NCBI GenBank assembly: GCA_963706885.1
Contig: CAVPNX010000025.1
Coordinates: 124,001-188,000 of the forward strand
DNA from: Prado023 sp963706885
GTDB lineage: Bacteria; Actinomycetota; Actinomycetes; S36-B12; CAIYMF01
Length of the DNA: 64,000 nucleotides
Direction of reading: 5' to 3'
Part shown: positions 44,383-53,020 of the stretch, one piece after another
How the letters are laid out: each line of letters begins with the position of its first letter
Numbering within the stretch: position 1 is the first letter of the stretch
Made by a program: the position numbers and the translations under genes
Notes under the pieces: model-generated
Database searches by the model: none
What the model was told of the DNA's origin: nothing
Seen by the model: only the letters and a program-made list of their open reading frames with translations

Positions 44383-45417
44383 CTACCTCGTTCCCTGTTC
44401 GGCCAGTGCGGCGATCGAGGCCGCGTTCTCCTGGGTGACGAAGCTCGGGCCGGTCGCCACGATGGTGTTCGCGCCCACCTCGTTCTTGTTGCGCACGGCC
44501 AGCTCGAGGAAGGTCACGGGCAGGGAGCCCTGCAGGTAGGGCTGCTGGTCGACGGCGAACTCGATCCGACCGGCGGCGACCTCGTCGAGCACGTCCGGGC
44601 TCAGGTCGAACGTGGCCAGGGTCGCCTCCCGCGAGGTGACCTCCTTGAGCCCCGCCATCGCGATGTCGGGGTCCAGGGTGAGCACGGCGTCGGGGGAGTT
44701 GGCCTCCATGGCCGCGCCGATCTCCCGAGCGGTGCTGCTGGGGTCGGCCTTGCCGGTCACCTGGATGGTGACCACCTCGCCCCCGGACTCGGCCACCCCC
44801 TCCGTGGCGCCGTCGCAGCGCTCCTGCAGGCCGATGTTGTTCTCCTCGTGCAGGACGCACATGACCTTCGTCGCGCCTCCCTCGCCCAGGCGCCTGCCGG
44901 CCCCGACCCCGGCCACCCGCTCGCTCTGGCCGACATGGGTGATCACGCCGGGCATCGTCTCGAGCAGGTCGGAGCCGGAGTTCAGGGTGATGATCGGGAT
45001 GCCGGCGGCCTCCGCCTCGGCCAGGGCCCCGGAGATCGCCCCGATGTCCGGAGCCGAGACGGCCAGGCCGTCGGCGCCCTGGTTCAGGGCCGCCTTGATC
45101 ATCTCCGACTGCAGCTTGGCGTCCCCGGCGGAGCCCTGGTAGTCCAGGGTGACCTCGGGCAGCGTGGCGGCGGCGTCCTCGGCGCCCGTGCGCACGATCG
45201 ACCAGAACCCGCCGTCGTCGCCGTGGGTGATCATCGCGATCCGCATGGGCCCGGTGTGCACCTCGGCGGCGTCAACCCCGGTGGAGCGGTCCACCGGGTC
45301 GATCGTGCACGCGGCCGTCAGCGGCAGGGTGACCAGTGCGGCGGCCAGCAGGACCGCCGCGCGGCGGGGCGCAGGAGCAGCCAGCCCGGTGGGCTGCGGC
45401 GTGCGTGGACGGGGCAT
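44383..45417 (-). CDS. Sugar-binding lipoprotein of the CUT2 importer
   Basis: A 344-residue exported lipoprotein: signal peptide with lipobox LTAAC (about residue 36), then a periplasmic-binding-protein fold (RIAMITHGDDGGFWSIVRTG, QGADGLAVSAPDIGAISGAL, GIPIITLNSGSD, LHEENNIGLQERCDGATEG, AVLTLDPDIAMAGLKEV). It captures the substrate outside the membrane and delivers it to the permease. It is the first gene of a three-gene importer operon. No sugar-specific enzyme or regulator lies nearby, so the ligand is open. Confidence 0.9.
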   Translation of the reverse strand: MPRPRTPQPTGLAAPAPRRAAVLLAAALVTLPLTAACTIDPVDRSTGVDAAEVHTGPMRIAMITHGDDGGFWSIVRTGAEDAAATLPEVTLDYQGSAGDAKLQSEMIKAALNQGADGLAVSAPDIGAISGALAEAEAAGIPIITLNSGSDLLETMPGVITHVGQSERVAGVGAGRRLGEGGATKVMCVLHEENNIGLQERCDGATEGVAESGGEVVTIQVTGKADPSSTAREIGAAMEANSPDAVLTLDPDIAMAGLKEVTSREATLATFDLSPDVLDEVAAGRIEFAVDQQPYLQGSLPVTFLELAVRNKNEVGANTIVATGPSFVTQENAASIAALAEQGTR

Positions 45418-45575
45418 CGACAGGAGCCTTCCGGGTCGTGGGCGGTCCCACTGTGGCAGAAGTGCCCCATGATGCCCCGGCGGCAGCCCGGTGACGCGCC
45501 GACGCGTGGACCATCGGGTCGGGCGTCCCGCGTCCGCGCGGCGTGGTCGTCAGGCCCCCGGGGCCCGCCGAGCGG

Positions 45576-46232
45576 TCACTGCATGTGGCCGTGCTCGCGC
45601 TCGGCGTCCAGCCGTGCCGCATAGGCGGCGACCTGCGTGCGCCGCTCCATGCCGAGCTTGGCCAACAGTGAGGAGACGTAGTTCTTCACGGTCTTCTCCG
45701 CCAGGTGCATGCTCTCGCCGATCTGGCGGTTGGTCATGCCCTCGCCGATGAGCACGAGGATCCGGCGCTCCTGCTCGTTGAGCTGGTCGACCTTGGAGTC
45801 CGACTGGCCCCCGCTGCGCAGGCGCTCGAGCACCCGCTGGGTGGCCCGCGGGTCGAGCAGGCTGCGCCCGGCGGCGACCGAGCGGACGGCCTCGACCAGG
45901 TCGTTGCCCTTGATGTCCTTCAGGACGTAGCCGGCGGCACCGGCCATGATCGCGTCGAACAGGGCCTCGTCGTCGGCGTAGGACGTCAGCATCAGGCACT
46001 TCAGGTCCGGCAGGATCGAGCGGGCGTCGCGGCAGACCTCGATCCCGGTCCCGTCGGGCAGGCGGACATCCAGCACCGCCACATCCGGGCGGGCGGCGGG
46101 GATGCGGTGCAGCGCATCCACGGCGGAACCCGCCTCGCCGACCACCTCCATGTCGGACTCGAGGCCGAGCAGGTCGGCGATGCCACGACGGACCACCTCG
46201 TGGTCGTCGAGCAGGAACACGCGGATCGTCAT
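45576..46232 (-). CDS. devR: DevR/DosR-like NarL-family response regulator
   Basis: A 218-residue regulator very close to mycobacterial DosR: receiver domain VFLLDDHEVVRRGIADLLG, phosphoacceptor Asp55 in VAVLDVRLPDGTGIEVCRD, MLTSYADDEALFDAI, AGYVLKDIKG, then a LuxR helix-turn-helix with AEKTVKNYVSSLLAKLGMER, the DNA-recognition helix of DosR. It binds GGGAC-type palindromes and activates low-oxygen genes. The cognate kinase is probably the DevS-like protein 30 kb away. Start ATG 46232, where the homology begins. It is divergent from hemA. Confidence 0.9.
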   Translation of the reverse strand: MTIRVFLLDDHEVVRRGIADLLGLESDMEVVGEAGSAVDALHRIPAARPDVAVLDVRLPDGTGIEVCRDARSILPDLKCLMLTSYADDEALFDAIMAGAAGYVLKDIKGNDLVEAVRSVAAGRSLLDPRATQRVLERLRSGGQSDSKVDQLNEQERRILVLIGEGMTNRQIGESMHLAEKTVKNYVSSLLAKLGMERRTQVAAYAARLDAEREHGHMQ

Positions 46233-46329
46233 GGCGCAAGTGTGCCCCATCCTGGCCGGGACTGCGGGGGACATGGTCCGGCCGCTCCCGCCGGCCGGGT
46301 CGGCGCGAGGTCCGGGGACGCCGACGAGT

Positions 46330-46344
46330 GTCCACTATGTGGAC
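46330..46344. promoter_or_regulatory. Palindrome between devR and hemA
   Basis: GTCCACTATGTGGAC is a perfect 6-3-6 palindrome, 17 bases upstream of the hemA -35 box. It could bind a repressor or activator of hemA or devR; no regulator can be named. Confidence 0.4.
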
Positions 46345-46360
46345 GCTTTGTGGGCCAACT

Positions 46361-46389
46361 TTGCGCTCCGTGAGGGACCGACCTAGCCT
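46361..46389 (+). promoter_or_regulatory. Promoter of the hem operon
   Basis: TTGCGC (46361-46366) and TAGCCT (46384-46389) are separated by 17 bases, predicting a transcript start near 46396 and a leader of about 45 bases before the small ORF at 46442. Confidence 0.6.
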
Positions 46390-46441
46390 GACAACAACTT
46401 CCAAACGGCCTATACCACAGGCCCTTCCCCCTGGGAGCACC

Positions 46442-46546
46442 GTGTCCGTACTTGCCCCATCCGCAGCCCTCGGGCCAACGGATGTGGCAGCCGGGGACGG
46501 CACTTGGGCATGTCCCGGGGCGTGGATGCCGGCGGCGATCGCATGA
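46442..46546 (+). CDS. 34-residue upstream ORF coupled to hemA
   Basis: GTG 46442, with GGGAGC 7 bases upstream, opens a 34-codon frame (VSVLAPSAALGPTDVAAGDG, then TWACPGAWMPAAIA) whose TGA overlaps the hemA ATG as ATGA. It contains a Cys-Pro pair flanked by two Trp residues; CP is the core of heme regulatory motifs. It could be a leader peptide that couples hemA translation, or simply the 5' region. No homologue is recognised. Confidence 0.35.
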   Translation: MSVLAPSAALGPTDVAAGDGTWACPGAWMPAAIA

Positions 46547-47891
46547 CCCTCCTCGTCGTGGGCGTGAACCACCGATCGGCACCCGCCCGGGTGCTCGACC
46601 AGGTGGGCCTCACCCCCGACGAGGCTGAGGGCCTGGCCGCCGACCTCGCGGCCAGCGACGTCGTCGCCGAGACGCTGGTCCTGGCCACGTGCAACCGGGT
46701 CGAGGTCTATGCCGATGTGACCCGCTTCCACCCGGCGGTCACGGCGGTGGCCGAGCTGATGGCCAAGTGGACCGGTGTCGAGCGTGGCACCCTCATCGAG
46801 CACAGCTACGTGCACTTCGACTCCGCGGCCGTGGCCCACCTGTTCTCCGTGGCCGCCGGCCTGGACTCGATGGTCGTCGGCGAGGCCCAGATCCTGGGAC
46901 AGGTGCGCGCAAGCCTGGCGCGCGGCCAGGAGAGCGGCACCGCGGGTCGGGTGCTCAACAGCGTGGGCCAGCGGGCCCTGCGCGCGGGCAAGCGGGTCCA
47001 TGCCGAGACCGGCATCGACCGTTCCGGCGTCTCCGTGGTCTCCGTGGCCCTCGACGCCGCCGCCGACGTCCTCGGCGAACTCAGCGATCGTCGGGTCCTC
47101 GTCGTCGGGGCTGGGTCGATGGGGGCCCTGGCTGCCTCCACCCTGGTGGCGCGGGGAGTGGGCGACGTGCAGGTGGCCAACCGCACGGTGGCCGGCGCAC
47201 AGCGCGTGGCCGCCGGGATCCCCGGGGGCGCCGCGATCGACCTGGCCGCGGTGCCCAGCGCCCTGGCCGCGGTCGACCTTGCCATCTTCTGCACCGGCGC
47301 CCAGGACAGCGTCATCGACCTGCCCACCGCCCGGGCCGCGCGGGAGGCCTCGCCCACCGGCCACCCGCTGGTCCTGCTCGACCTGGCCCTGCCGCATGAC
47401 GTTGCACCTGAGGTGGGGGATCTGCCCGGCGTGACCCGGATCGACCTTGCTGCGCTGGCCGACCTGCCGGCCACGGCCGCCTCCGAGGCCGACGTGATGG
47501 CGGCCCGCGCCATCGTGGCCGAGGAGGTCGAGGCCTGCCTCGTGGCCCTGGCCGGCCAGAGCGTGGAGCCCGTGCTCGTCTCGCTGCGGGCGCACGTGGG
47601 TGGGGTCCTCGACGCCGAGATGGAGCGCCTGCGCCTTCGCCTGACCGGGCTGGACGCGGCCGCTGTCGCCGAGGTGGAGCGTGCGATGCGCCGCGCCATG
47701 GCCACCCTCCTGCATCAGCCGACGGTCCGGATGAAGCAGCTGGCCGCGGAGCCGGGCGGTGACCGCTACGCCGAGGCGCTGACGGCCCTGTTCGACCTCG
47801 ACCCGTCGCTGCCGGCCTCGGTCGTCGACCCCGCGCCGGACCTGGCCCCAACGGGACGGACGGCCCACACGCGCCGGAGGGATCCCGATGA
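46543..47891 (+). CDS. hemA: Glutamyl-tRNA reductase
   Basis: An approx. 449-residue NADPH-dependent enzyme that makes glutamate-1-semialdehyde, the first committed step of C5 heme synthesis. It shows LLVVGVNHRSAP, the catalytic Cys in LATCNRVEVYA, GEAQILGQVRAS, VVGAGSMGALAA and the C-terminal dimerisation region ending in ALFDLDPSLP. In the sequence as given no stop separates it from hemC (open to 49023). The end given here assumes the usual ATGA junction at 47888-47891, reached after a one-base correction; the end is therefore uncertain. Start ATG 46543. Confidence 0.88.
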
Positions 47892-49023
47892 GTGCGCTGC
47901 CGGCCGTGAGCCGCGGGCGGCATGCGCCGGTGGGTCCGTCGCCGGTGGGGCCGGCATCGGTCCCCCGCTGCGGCTGGCCACCCGCCGCTCCCCCCTGGCG
48001 CTGGCCCAGTCGACGATGGTCGGCGAGCAGCTGGCGGCCCTGACCGGGCGCCCCCTGGAGCTCGTCGAGGTGACCACGCGCGGTGACCTCGATCCCGCCC
48101 CGCTGGCCGAGATCGGTGGGACCGGCGTGTTCGTCGTGGCCGTGCGCCAGGCCCTGATCGACGGCCGCGCCGATGTGGCCGTGCACTCGCTGAAGGACCT
48201 GCCGACCCGAGCCGACGAGCGGCTGCACCTTGCTGCGATCCCCGCCCGGGAGGACCCCCGCGATGCCCTGGTGGCGCGTCAGGGTGCCACGGTCGGGTCG
48301 CTGCCCCGCGGAGCGCGGGTCGGCACCGGCTCCCCCCGGCGTCGGGCCCAGCTGCACGCAGCACGCCCCGACCTGGAGATCGTCGACATCCGCGGCAACG
48401 TCGACACCCGCCTGGCGCGTGTCACCGACGACCTCGACGCCGTGGTGCTGGCAGCGGCCGGCCTGTCCCGCCTGGGCCGGGCTGCGAGCATCACCGAGCT
48501 GATCGATCCGGAGCAGGTCATGCCCGCACCGGGGCAGGGTGCGCTGGCCGTCGAGGTGCCCGTCGCCGCTGCCCTGCCGTCGGACCCGATGACTGCCGCG
48601 ACCGCGTCCGGCACCAGCGCCGCACAGGATCTCGCCGCCGCCCTGCACCAGCTCGACGACCCGCACACGCGGGCCGCGGTGGTTGCCGAGCGCGCCCTCC
48701 TGGCCGCCCTCGAAGCCGGCTGCTCGGCGCCCATCGGGGCGCTGGCCGAGGTCGAGGACGGCCCGGAGCCCACCGTCCACCTGCGTGCAGTCCTGGCCCG
48801 CCAGGACGGCACGCTCGTGCGCTCGTCCGCACATGGCCCGGTCGATCAGGCCGAGCTCGTCGGGCGGCGCCTGGCCGGCGAGATGCTCGCCGCCCAGGGC
48901 AGAGGTACCCACGGGGCCTCCAGCCCCACACGCCCTGACCCACAAGGTCACGGTCCCGCCACAGCCACTGGTTCGAGCACGGCCAGCGGTCCGTCACAAG
49001 CCCAGCGAGGGAGCACGCAATGA
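47888..49023 (+). CDS. hemC: Hydroxymethylbilane synthase
   Basis: An approx. 378-residue enzyme that polymerises four porphobilinogens. It shows LRLATRRSPLALAQS, HSLKDLPT, GTGSPRRRAQL, RGNVDTRL and the dipyrromethane-cofactor Cys in LEAGCSAPIGA. ATG 47888 has GGAGG 7 bases upstream and begins MSALPAVSRGRHAPVGP, but this frame meets the conserved part only if one C is added to the C run near 47964. Otherwise hemA and hemC form one continuous frame with an unnatural Cys/Arg-rich linker. The stop overlaps hemD (ATGA). Confidence 0.88.
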
Positions 49024-50615
49024 ACGCGTCGTCGTCGACAACCCAGGTATCACTGGTCGCGGCTGGACCCGGGGACCCCGGTCTGCTCACGGTGTGCGCC
49101 GTCGGCCTGCTGCACGACGCGGACGTGGTGGTGACCGATCCCGAGTGCGAGCCCATCGCCCGCGCCCATGCCCGGATCGACGCCCAGATCCTCGTGGCGG
49201 TCGACGACGACGGAAACGTCGCCGACCACGCCGACCGGGTTCAGCTGGTGATCGAGCCGGCGCGGGAGGGCCGCCGTGTCGTGCGGCTGATGGCCGGTGA
49301 CCCGGTGCTCGACGGGTCGCTGGCGCTGGAGGCCGCTGCCCTGGCCGAGGGCGGAATCAGCTACGACATCGCCCCGGGCGTGTCCACCGTCACCGGTTCG
49401 GCGGCCTACGCCGGCTTCGCACTGACCGGTGGCCGGGCCCGTGAGGTCCGCGTGGTGTCTGCCCACGATCCCGAGGTGGACTGGCCGAGCCTGGCCGACC
49501 CGCACGCGACCGTGGTGGTCCTCGACGGTGCCGAGCGCGCGCTGGACATCTGCCGGGTCCTGACGATCGCCGGTCGCGACCCGCGCACGCCGGTGGCGAT
49601 CACCCGCAACTGCACCACCGTCGACCAGCGCTCGATCCTGACCACCCTCGGGGAGGTCCAGGGTGCGGTGAAGGCGGCCAAGGGCCAGGTCGGTCCCGGG
49701 GTCCTGGTCGTCGGCGAGGTCGTCAGCCAGTGCGCCCAGCTCGCGTGGTTCGAGAACAAGCCGCTCTTCGGCTGGCGGGTGCTCGTCCCGAGGACCAAGG
49801 AGCAGGCCGGTGCCCTGTCCGACCAGCTGCGCCACTACGGTGCCGTCCCGGTCGAGGTGCCCACGATCTCCGTCGAGCCGCCCCGCACCCCCCAGCAGAT
49901 GGAGCGCGCCGTCCACGGGTTGGTCTCCGGGCGCTACCAGTGGGTGGCGTTCACCTCGGCCAACGCGGTGCGCGCGGTCAAGGAGCGCTTCGACCAGTAC
50001 GGCCTGGACTCCCGCAGCTTCGCGGGCCTGAAGGTGGCCGCCGTGGGGGAGCAGACCGCCGAGCTGCTGCGCTCCTTCGGGATCATCCCGGACCTCGTGC
50101 CCGCCGGCGAGCAGTCCAGCGCCGGCCTGCTCGAGGAGTGGCCGGAGTTCGATGCGGCGTTCGACCCGATCAACCGGGTGTTCCTGCCCCGCGCGGACAT
50201 CGCCACCGAGACCCTGGCCGCGGGCCTGACGGCGCTGGGCTGGGAGGTCGACGACGTCACGGCGTACCGGACCGTGCGCGCCGCCCCCCCGGCCGCCGAG
50301 ATCCGCGAGGCGATCAAGGGCGGCGGGTTCGACGCGGTGCTGTTCACCTCCTCGAGCACCGTGCGCAACCTCGTCGGGATCGCCGGCAAGCCGCACAGCT
50401 CGACCGTCGTGGCCTGCATCGGCCCGCAGACGGCCAGGACCGCCGAGGAGAACGGCCTGCGTGTCGACGTGCTGCCCGAGACCCCCAGCGTGGCTGCCCT
50501 GGCCGCTGCCCTGGCCGCGCACGGCGAGGCCCTGCGTGCCCGGGCCCTCGAGCACGGGGAGAGCGGCTGGCGTCCCGGTCGTCGGCGCGGTGGGTCGCGT
50601 CGCCGGGCCACCTGA
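49020..50615 (+). CDS. hemD: Fused uroporphyrinogen-III methyltransferase/synthase (CobA-HemD type)
   Basis: A 531-residue fusion common in actinobacteria. Residues about 8-250 are an SAM-dependent methyltransferase (VSLVAAGPGDPGLLTVCAVG, MAGDPVLDG, GVSTVTGSAAYAG); residues about 258-505 are uroporphyrinogen-III synthase (WRVLVPRTKEQAGALSDQL, VAFTSANAVRAV, VAAVGEQTAELL, VLFTSSSTVRNLVG, CIGPQTARTAEE). Some methyltransferase motifs are degenerate (VVVTDPECEPIA), so that half may be inactive. A basic tail ends the protein. It overlaps hemC and lies 1 base before hemB. Confidence 0.93.
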   Translation: MNASSSTTQVSLVAAGPGDPGLLTVCAVGLLHDADVVVTDPECEPIARAHARIDAQILVAVDDDGNVADHADRVQLVIEPAREGRRVVRLMAGDPVLDGSLALEAAALAEGGISYDIAPGVSTVTGSAAYAGFALTGGRAREVRVVSAHDPEVDWPSLADPHATVVVLDGAERALDICRVLTIAGRDPRTPVAITRNCTTVDQRSILTTLGEVQGAVKAAKGQVGPGVLVVGEVVSQCAQLAWFENKPLFGWRVLVPRTKEQAGALSDQLRHYGAVPVEVPTISVEPPRTPQQMERAVHGLVSGRYQWVAFTSANAVRAVKERFDQYGLDSRSFAGLKVAAVGEQTAELLRSFGIIPDLVPAGEQSSAGLLEEWPEFDAAFDPINRVFLPRADIATETLAAGLTALGWEVDDVTAYRTVRAAPPAAEIREAIKGGGFDAVLFTSSSTVRNLVGIAGKPHSSTVVACIGPQTARTAEENGLRVDVLPETPSVAALAAALAAHGEALRARALEHGESGWRPGRRRGGSRRRAT

Positions 50616-50616
50616 G

Positions 50617-51651
50617 GTGAGCTACCCCCAGACGCGACCACGACGCCTGCGCGGCACCCCCGCGCTGCGTCGGCTCACCGCCGAGACCCGCCTGGACCCT
50701 GCTGCGCTGATCCTGCCGCTGTTCGTGCGCGAGGGCGTGACCGATCCGGTGGTGATCACCTCGATGCCCGGCGTCGTCAACCACACCCGGGACTCGCTGC
50801 GTGCCGCGGCCGTGCAGGCTGCCGACGCGGGACTGGGCGGCGTGATGCTCTTCGGCGTCCCGGCCACCCGGGACGCGTCGGGCACGGGTGCGACCGATCC
50901 CGAGGGCATCCTGAACGTGGCCGTGCGCGATGTGGTGGCCGAGGTCGGCGCGGACCTCGTGGTGATGGCCGACCTGTGCCTCGATGAGTTCACCGACCAC
51001 GGCCACTGTGGTGTCCTGGTGGCCGACGGGCCGGGTGCCGGCACCGTCGACAACGATGCCACCTTGGCCAGGTACGCCGAGATGGGCACTGCACTGGCCG
51101 ACGCTGGGGCCCATGTCGTCGGGTCGTCGGGGATGATGGACGGCCAGGTCGGGGCGGTGCGTGCGGCACTCGACGGGTCCGGTCACGCCGACACGGTGAT
51201 CCTGGCGTACGCCGCGAAGTACGCCTCCGCGCTGTACGGGCCGTTCCGGGAGGCGGTGGACTCCGCCCTGGTCGGGGACCGCCGCACGTACCAGCAGGAT
51301 CCCGCCAACCGCCGGGAGTCCCTGCGCGAGGTGGCCCTGGACGTGGCCGAGTCCGCGGACATCGTGATGGTCAAGCCCGCGGGGACCAGCCTCGACGTGA
51401 TCGCCGACGTGGCGGCGAGCGTCGACATCCCCGTGGCCGCCTACCAGGTGTCCGGTGAGTACGCGATGCTCGAGGCGGCCGCGGCGAACGGGTGGATCGA
51501 CCGGGAGCGCGCGATCCTCGAGACGCTGACCGTCATCCGCCGCGCGGGGGCGGACATGGTGCTGACGTACTGGGCCGCGGAGGTGGCCGGATGGCTGACC
51601 GGTGGGCGGGCCGACGAGCTGCGCGGGCACCGGATCGGGAGCGCCTCATGA
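50617..51651 (+). CDS. hemB: Delta-aminolevulinic acid dehydratase (porphobilinogen synthase)
   Basis: A 344-residue TIM-barrel enzyme that condenses two 5-aminolevulinates. It has the Schiff-base Lys in ILAYAAKYAS and in IVMVKPAG, the metal-site region MADLCLDEFTDHGHCG, RRTYQQDPANRRE (Mg-binding Arg/Asp region) and VSGEYAMLEAAAANGWID. GTG 50617 is chosen because RRLRGTPALRRL, the normal start of the family, follows at once; it is 1 base after the hemD stop. The stop overlaps hemL (ATGA). Confidence 0.96.
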   Translation: MSYPQTRPRRLRGTPALRRLTAETRLDPAALILPLFVREGVTDPVVITSMPGVVNHTRDSLRAAAVQAADAGLGGVMLFGVPATRDASGTGATDPEGILNVAVRDVVAEVGADLVVMADLCLDEFTDHGHCGVLVADGPGAGTVDNDATLARYAEMGTALADAGAHVVGSSGMMDGQVGAVRAALDGSGHADTVILAYAAKYASALYGPFREAVDSALVGDRRTYQQDPANRRESLREVALDVAESADIVMVKPAGTSLDVIADVAASVDIPVAAYQVSGEYAMLEAAAANGWIDRERAILETLTVIRRAGADMVLTYWAAEVAGWLTGGRADELRGHRIGSAS

Positions 51652-52973
51652 CCCCGCAGACCACCCCCCAGACCCAGTCCCAGGCGTGGTTCGACCGCGC
51701 GCTGGCCGTCGCCCCCGGTGGGGTGAACTCGCCGGTGCGCGCCTTCCGCGCCGTGGGCGGGACCCCACGGTTCATGGCCTCGGGCACCGGCCCGTACCTG
51801 ACCGACGTGGACGGCACGCAGTACGTGGACCTCGTCTGCTCATGGGGTCCGATGATCCTGGGGCATGCGCACCCGGGGGTCGTTGCCGCCGTGGGCGAGG
51901 CGATCGCGCGCGGGTTCTCGTTCGGCACCCCCGGCCCGGCCGAGGTCGAGCTGGCCGAGGAGATCGTGCGCCGGGTCGCCCCGGTCGAGATGGTCAGGCT
52001 GGTCTCCTCGGGAACCGAGGCCACCATGTCCGCGATCCGCCTGGCCCGCGGGTTCACCGGCCGGACGCTGGTCGTGAAGTTCGCCGGCTGCTACCACGGC
52101 CACGTGGACTCGTTGCTGGTGGCGGCGGGTTCCGGGGTCGCCACGCTGGGCCTTCCCGACTCCCCCGGGGTCACGGCCGCCCAGGCCGGGGAGACCGTGG
52201 TCCTGCCCTACAACGACCTGACGGCGCTGGAGTCCCTGTTCGCCGAGCGCGGCGCGCAGGTGGCGGCCGTGATCACCGAGGCTGCTGCGGCCAACATGGG
52301 GGTGGTCCCGCCCGATCCGGGCTTCAACGCCGCCATCGCCCGGCTCTGCGCCGCGCACGGGGCCCTGTTCATCTACGACGAGGTGATGACCGGGTTCCGC
52401 GTCGGACCCGCCGGCCACTGGGGCCTCACGGGCGCTGTCGAGGGATGGGCGCCGGACCTGTTCACGTTCGGCAAGGTGATGGGCGGAGGCCTGCCCGCGG
52501 CGGCATTCGGCGGGCGTGCCGACGTGATGGGGATGCTCGCCCCGGCCGGTCCGGTCTACCAGGCCGGGACCCTGGCCGGGAACCCGATCGCCGCCACGTG
52601 CGGCCTGGCCACGCTGCGCGCGTGCGACGACCCGGTGTACGCCACGCTCGATGCCGCGTCCCTGAGGTTGGCCGCCGAGCTCGGATCAGCCCTGACGGCC
52701 GCCGGTGTGGCCCACCGCGTGCAGATCGCAGGCAACCTGTTCAGCGTCTTCTTCACCGACGGGCCCGTGCGCGACTGGGCGGGGGCCGCCGCCCAGGAGG
52801 CCTGGCGCTACCGCGCGTTCTTCCACGCCATGCTCGATGCGGGGGTGTACCTGCCGCCCTCGGCGTTCGAGGCGTGGTTCGTCTCCGCCGCCCACGACGA
52901 CGCGGCCCTCGACCGGGTGGTCGCGGCCCTGCCGGGTGCGGCCCGCGCAGCCGCGGAGGCGGTCCCTGCGTGA
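51648..52973 (+). CDS. hemL: Glutamate-1-semialdehyde 2,1-aminomutase
   Basis: A 441-residue PLP enzyme that converts glutamate-1-semialdehyde to 5-aminolevulinate. It shows APGGVNSPVRAFRAVGG, SSGTEATMSAIRLARG, CYHGHVDSLL, DEVMTGFRVG and the PLP Lys in FTFGKVMGGGLPAAAFGG. Its product feeds HemB and its substrate comes from HemA, both in the same run of genes. The start overlaps the hemB stop. The histidine phosphatase begins 47 bases after its stop. Confidence 0.96.
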   Translation: MTPQTTPQTQSQAWFDRALAVAPGGVNSPVRAFRAVGGTPRFMASGTGPYLTDVDGTQYVDLVCSWGPMILGHAHPGVVAAVGEAIARGFSFGTPGPAEVELAEEIVRRVAPVEMVRLVSSGTEATMSAIRLARGFTGRTLVVKFAGCYHGHVDSLLVAAGSGVATLGLPDSPGVTAAQAGETVVLPYNDLTALESLFAERGAQVAAVITEAAAANMGVVPPDPGFNAAIARLCAAHGALFIYDEVMTGFRVGPAGHWGLTGAVEGWAPDLFTFGKVMGGGLPAAAFGGRADVMGMLAPAGPVYQAGTLAGNPIAATCGLATLRACDDPVYATLDAASLRLAAELGSALTAAGVAHRVQIAGNLFSVFFTDGPVRDWAGAAAQEAWRYRAFFHAMLDAGVYLPPSAFEAWFVSAAHDDAALDRVVAALPGAARAAAEAVPA

Positions 52974-53020
52974 TGCACGACAATTGAGGGCACCGGGAGA
53001 CCTGACATGAGGGAGTTGGC

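Noticed and set aside
46345..46366. Rex-type redox operator in CTTTGTGGGCCAACTTTG before hemA
   Set aside because: The second half does not mirror TTGTGA, so it is not a credible Rex site.
45550..48951. 1133-codon open frame on the minus strand opposite devR and hemA/hemC
   Set aside because: It is a shadow frame: its translation is low-complexity Gly/Arg/His/Val-rich with no domains, while the opposite frames encode HemA, HemC and (in another minus frame) DevR in full.
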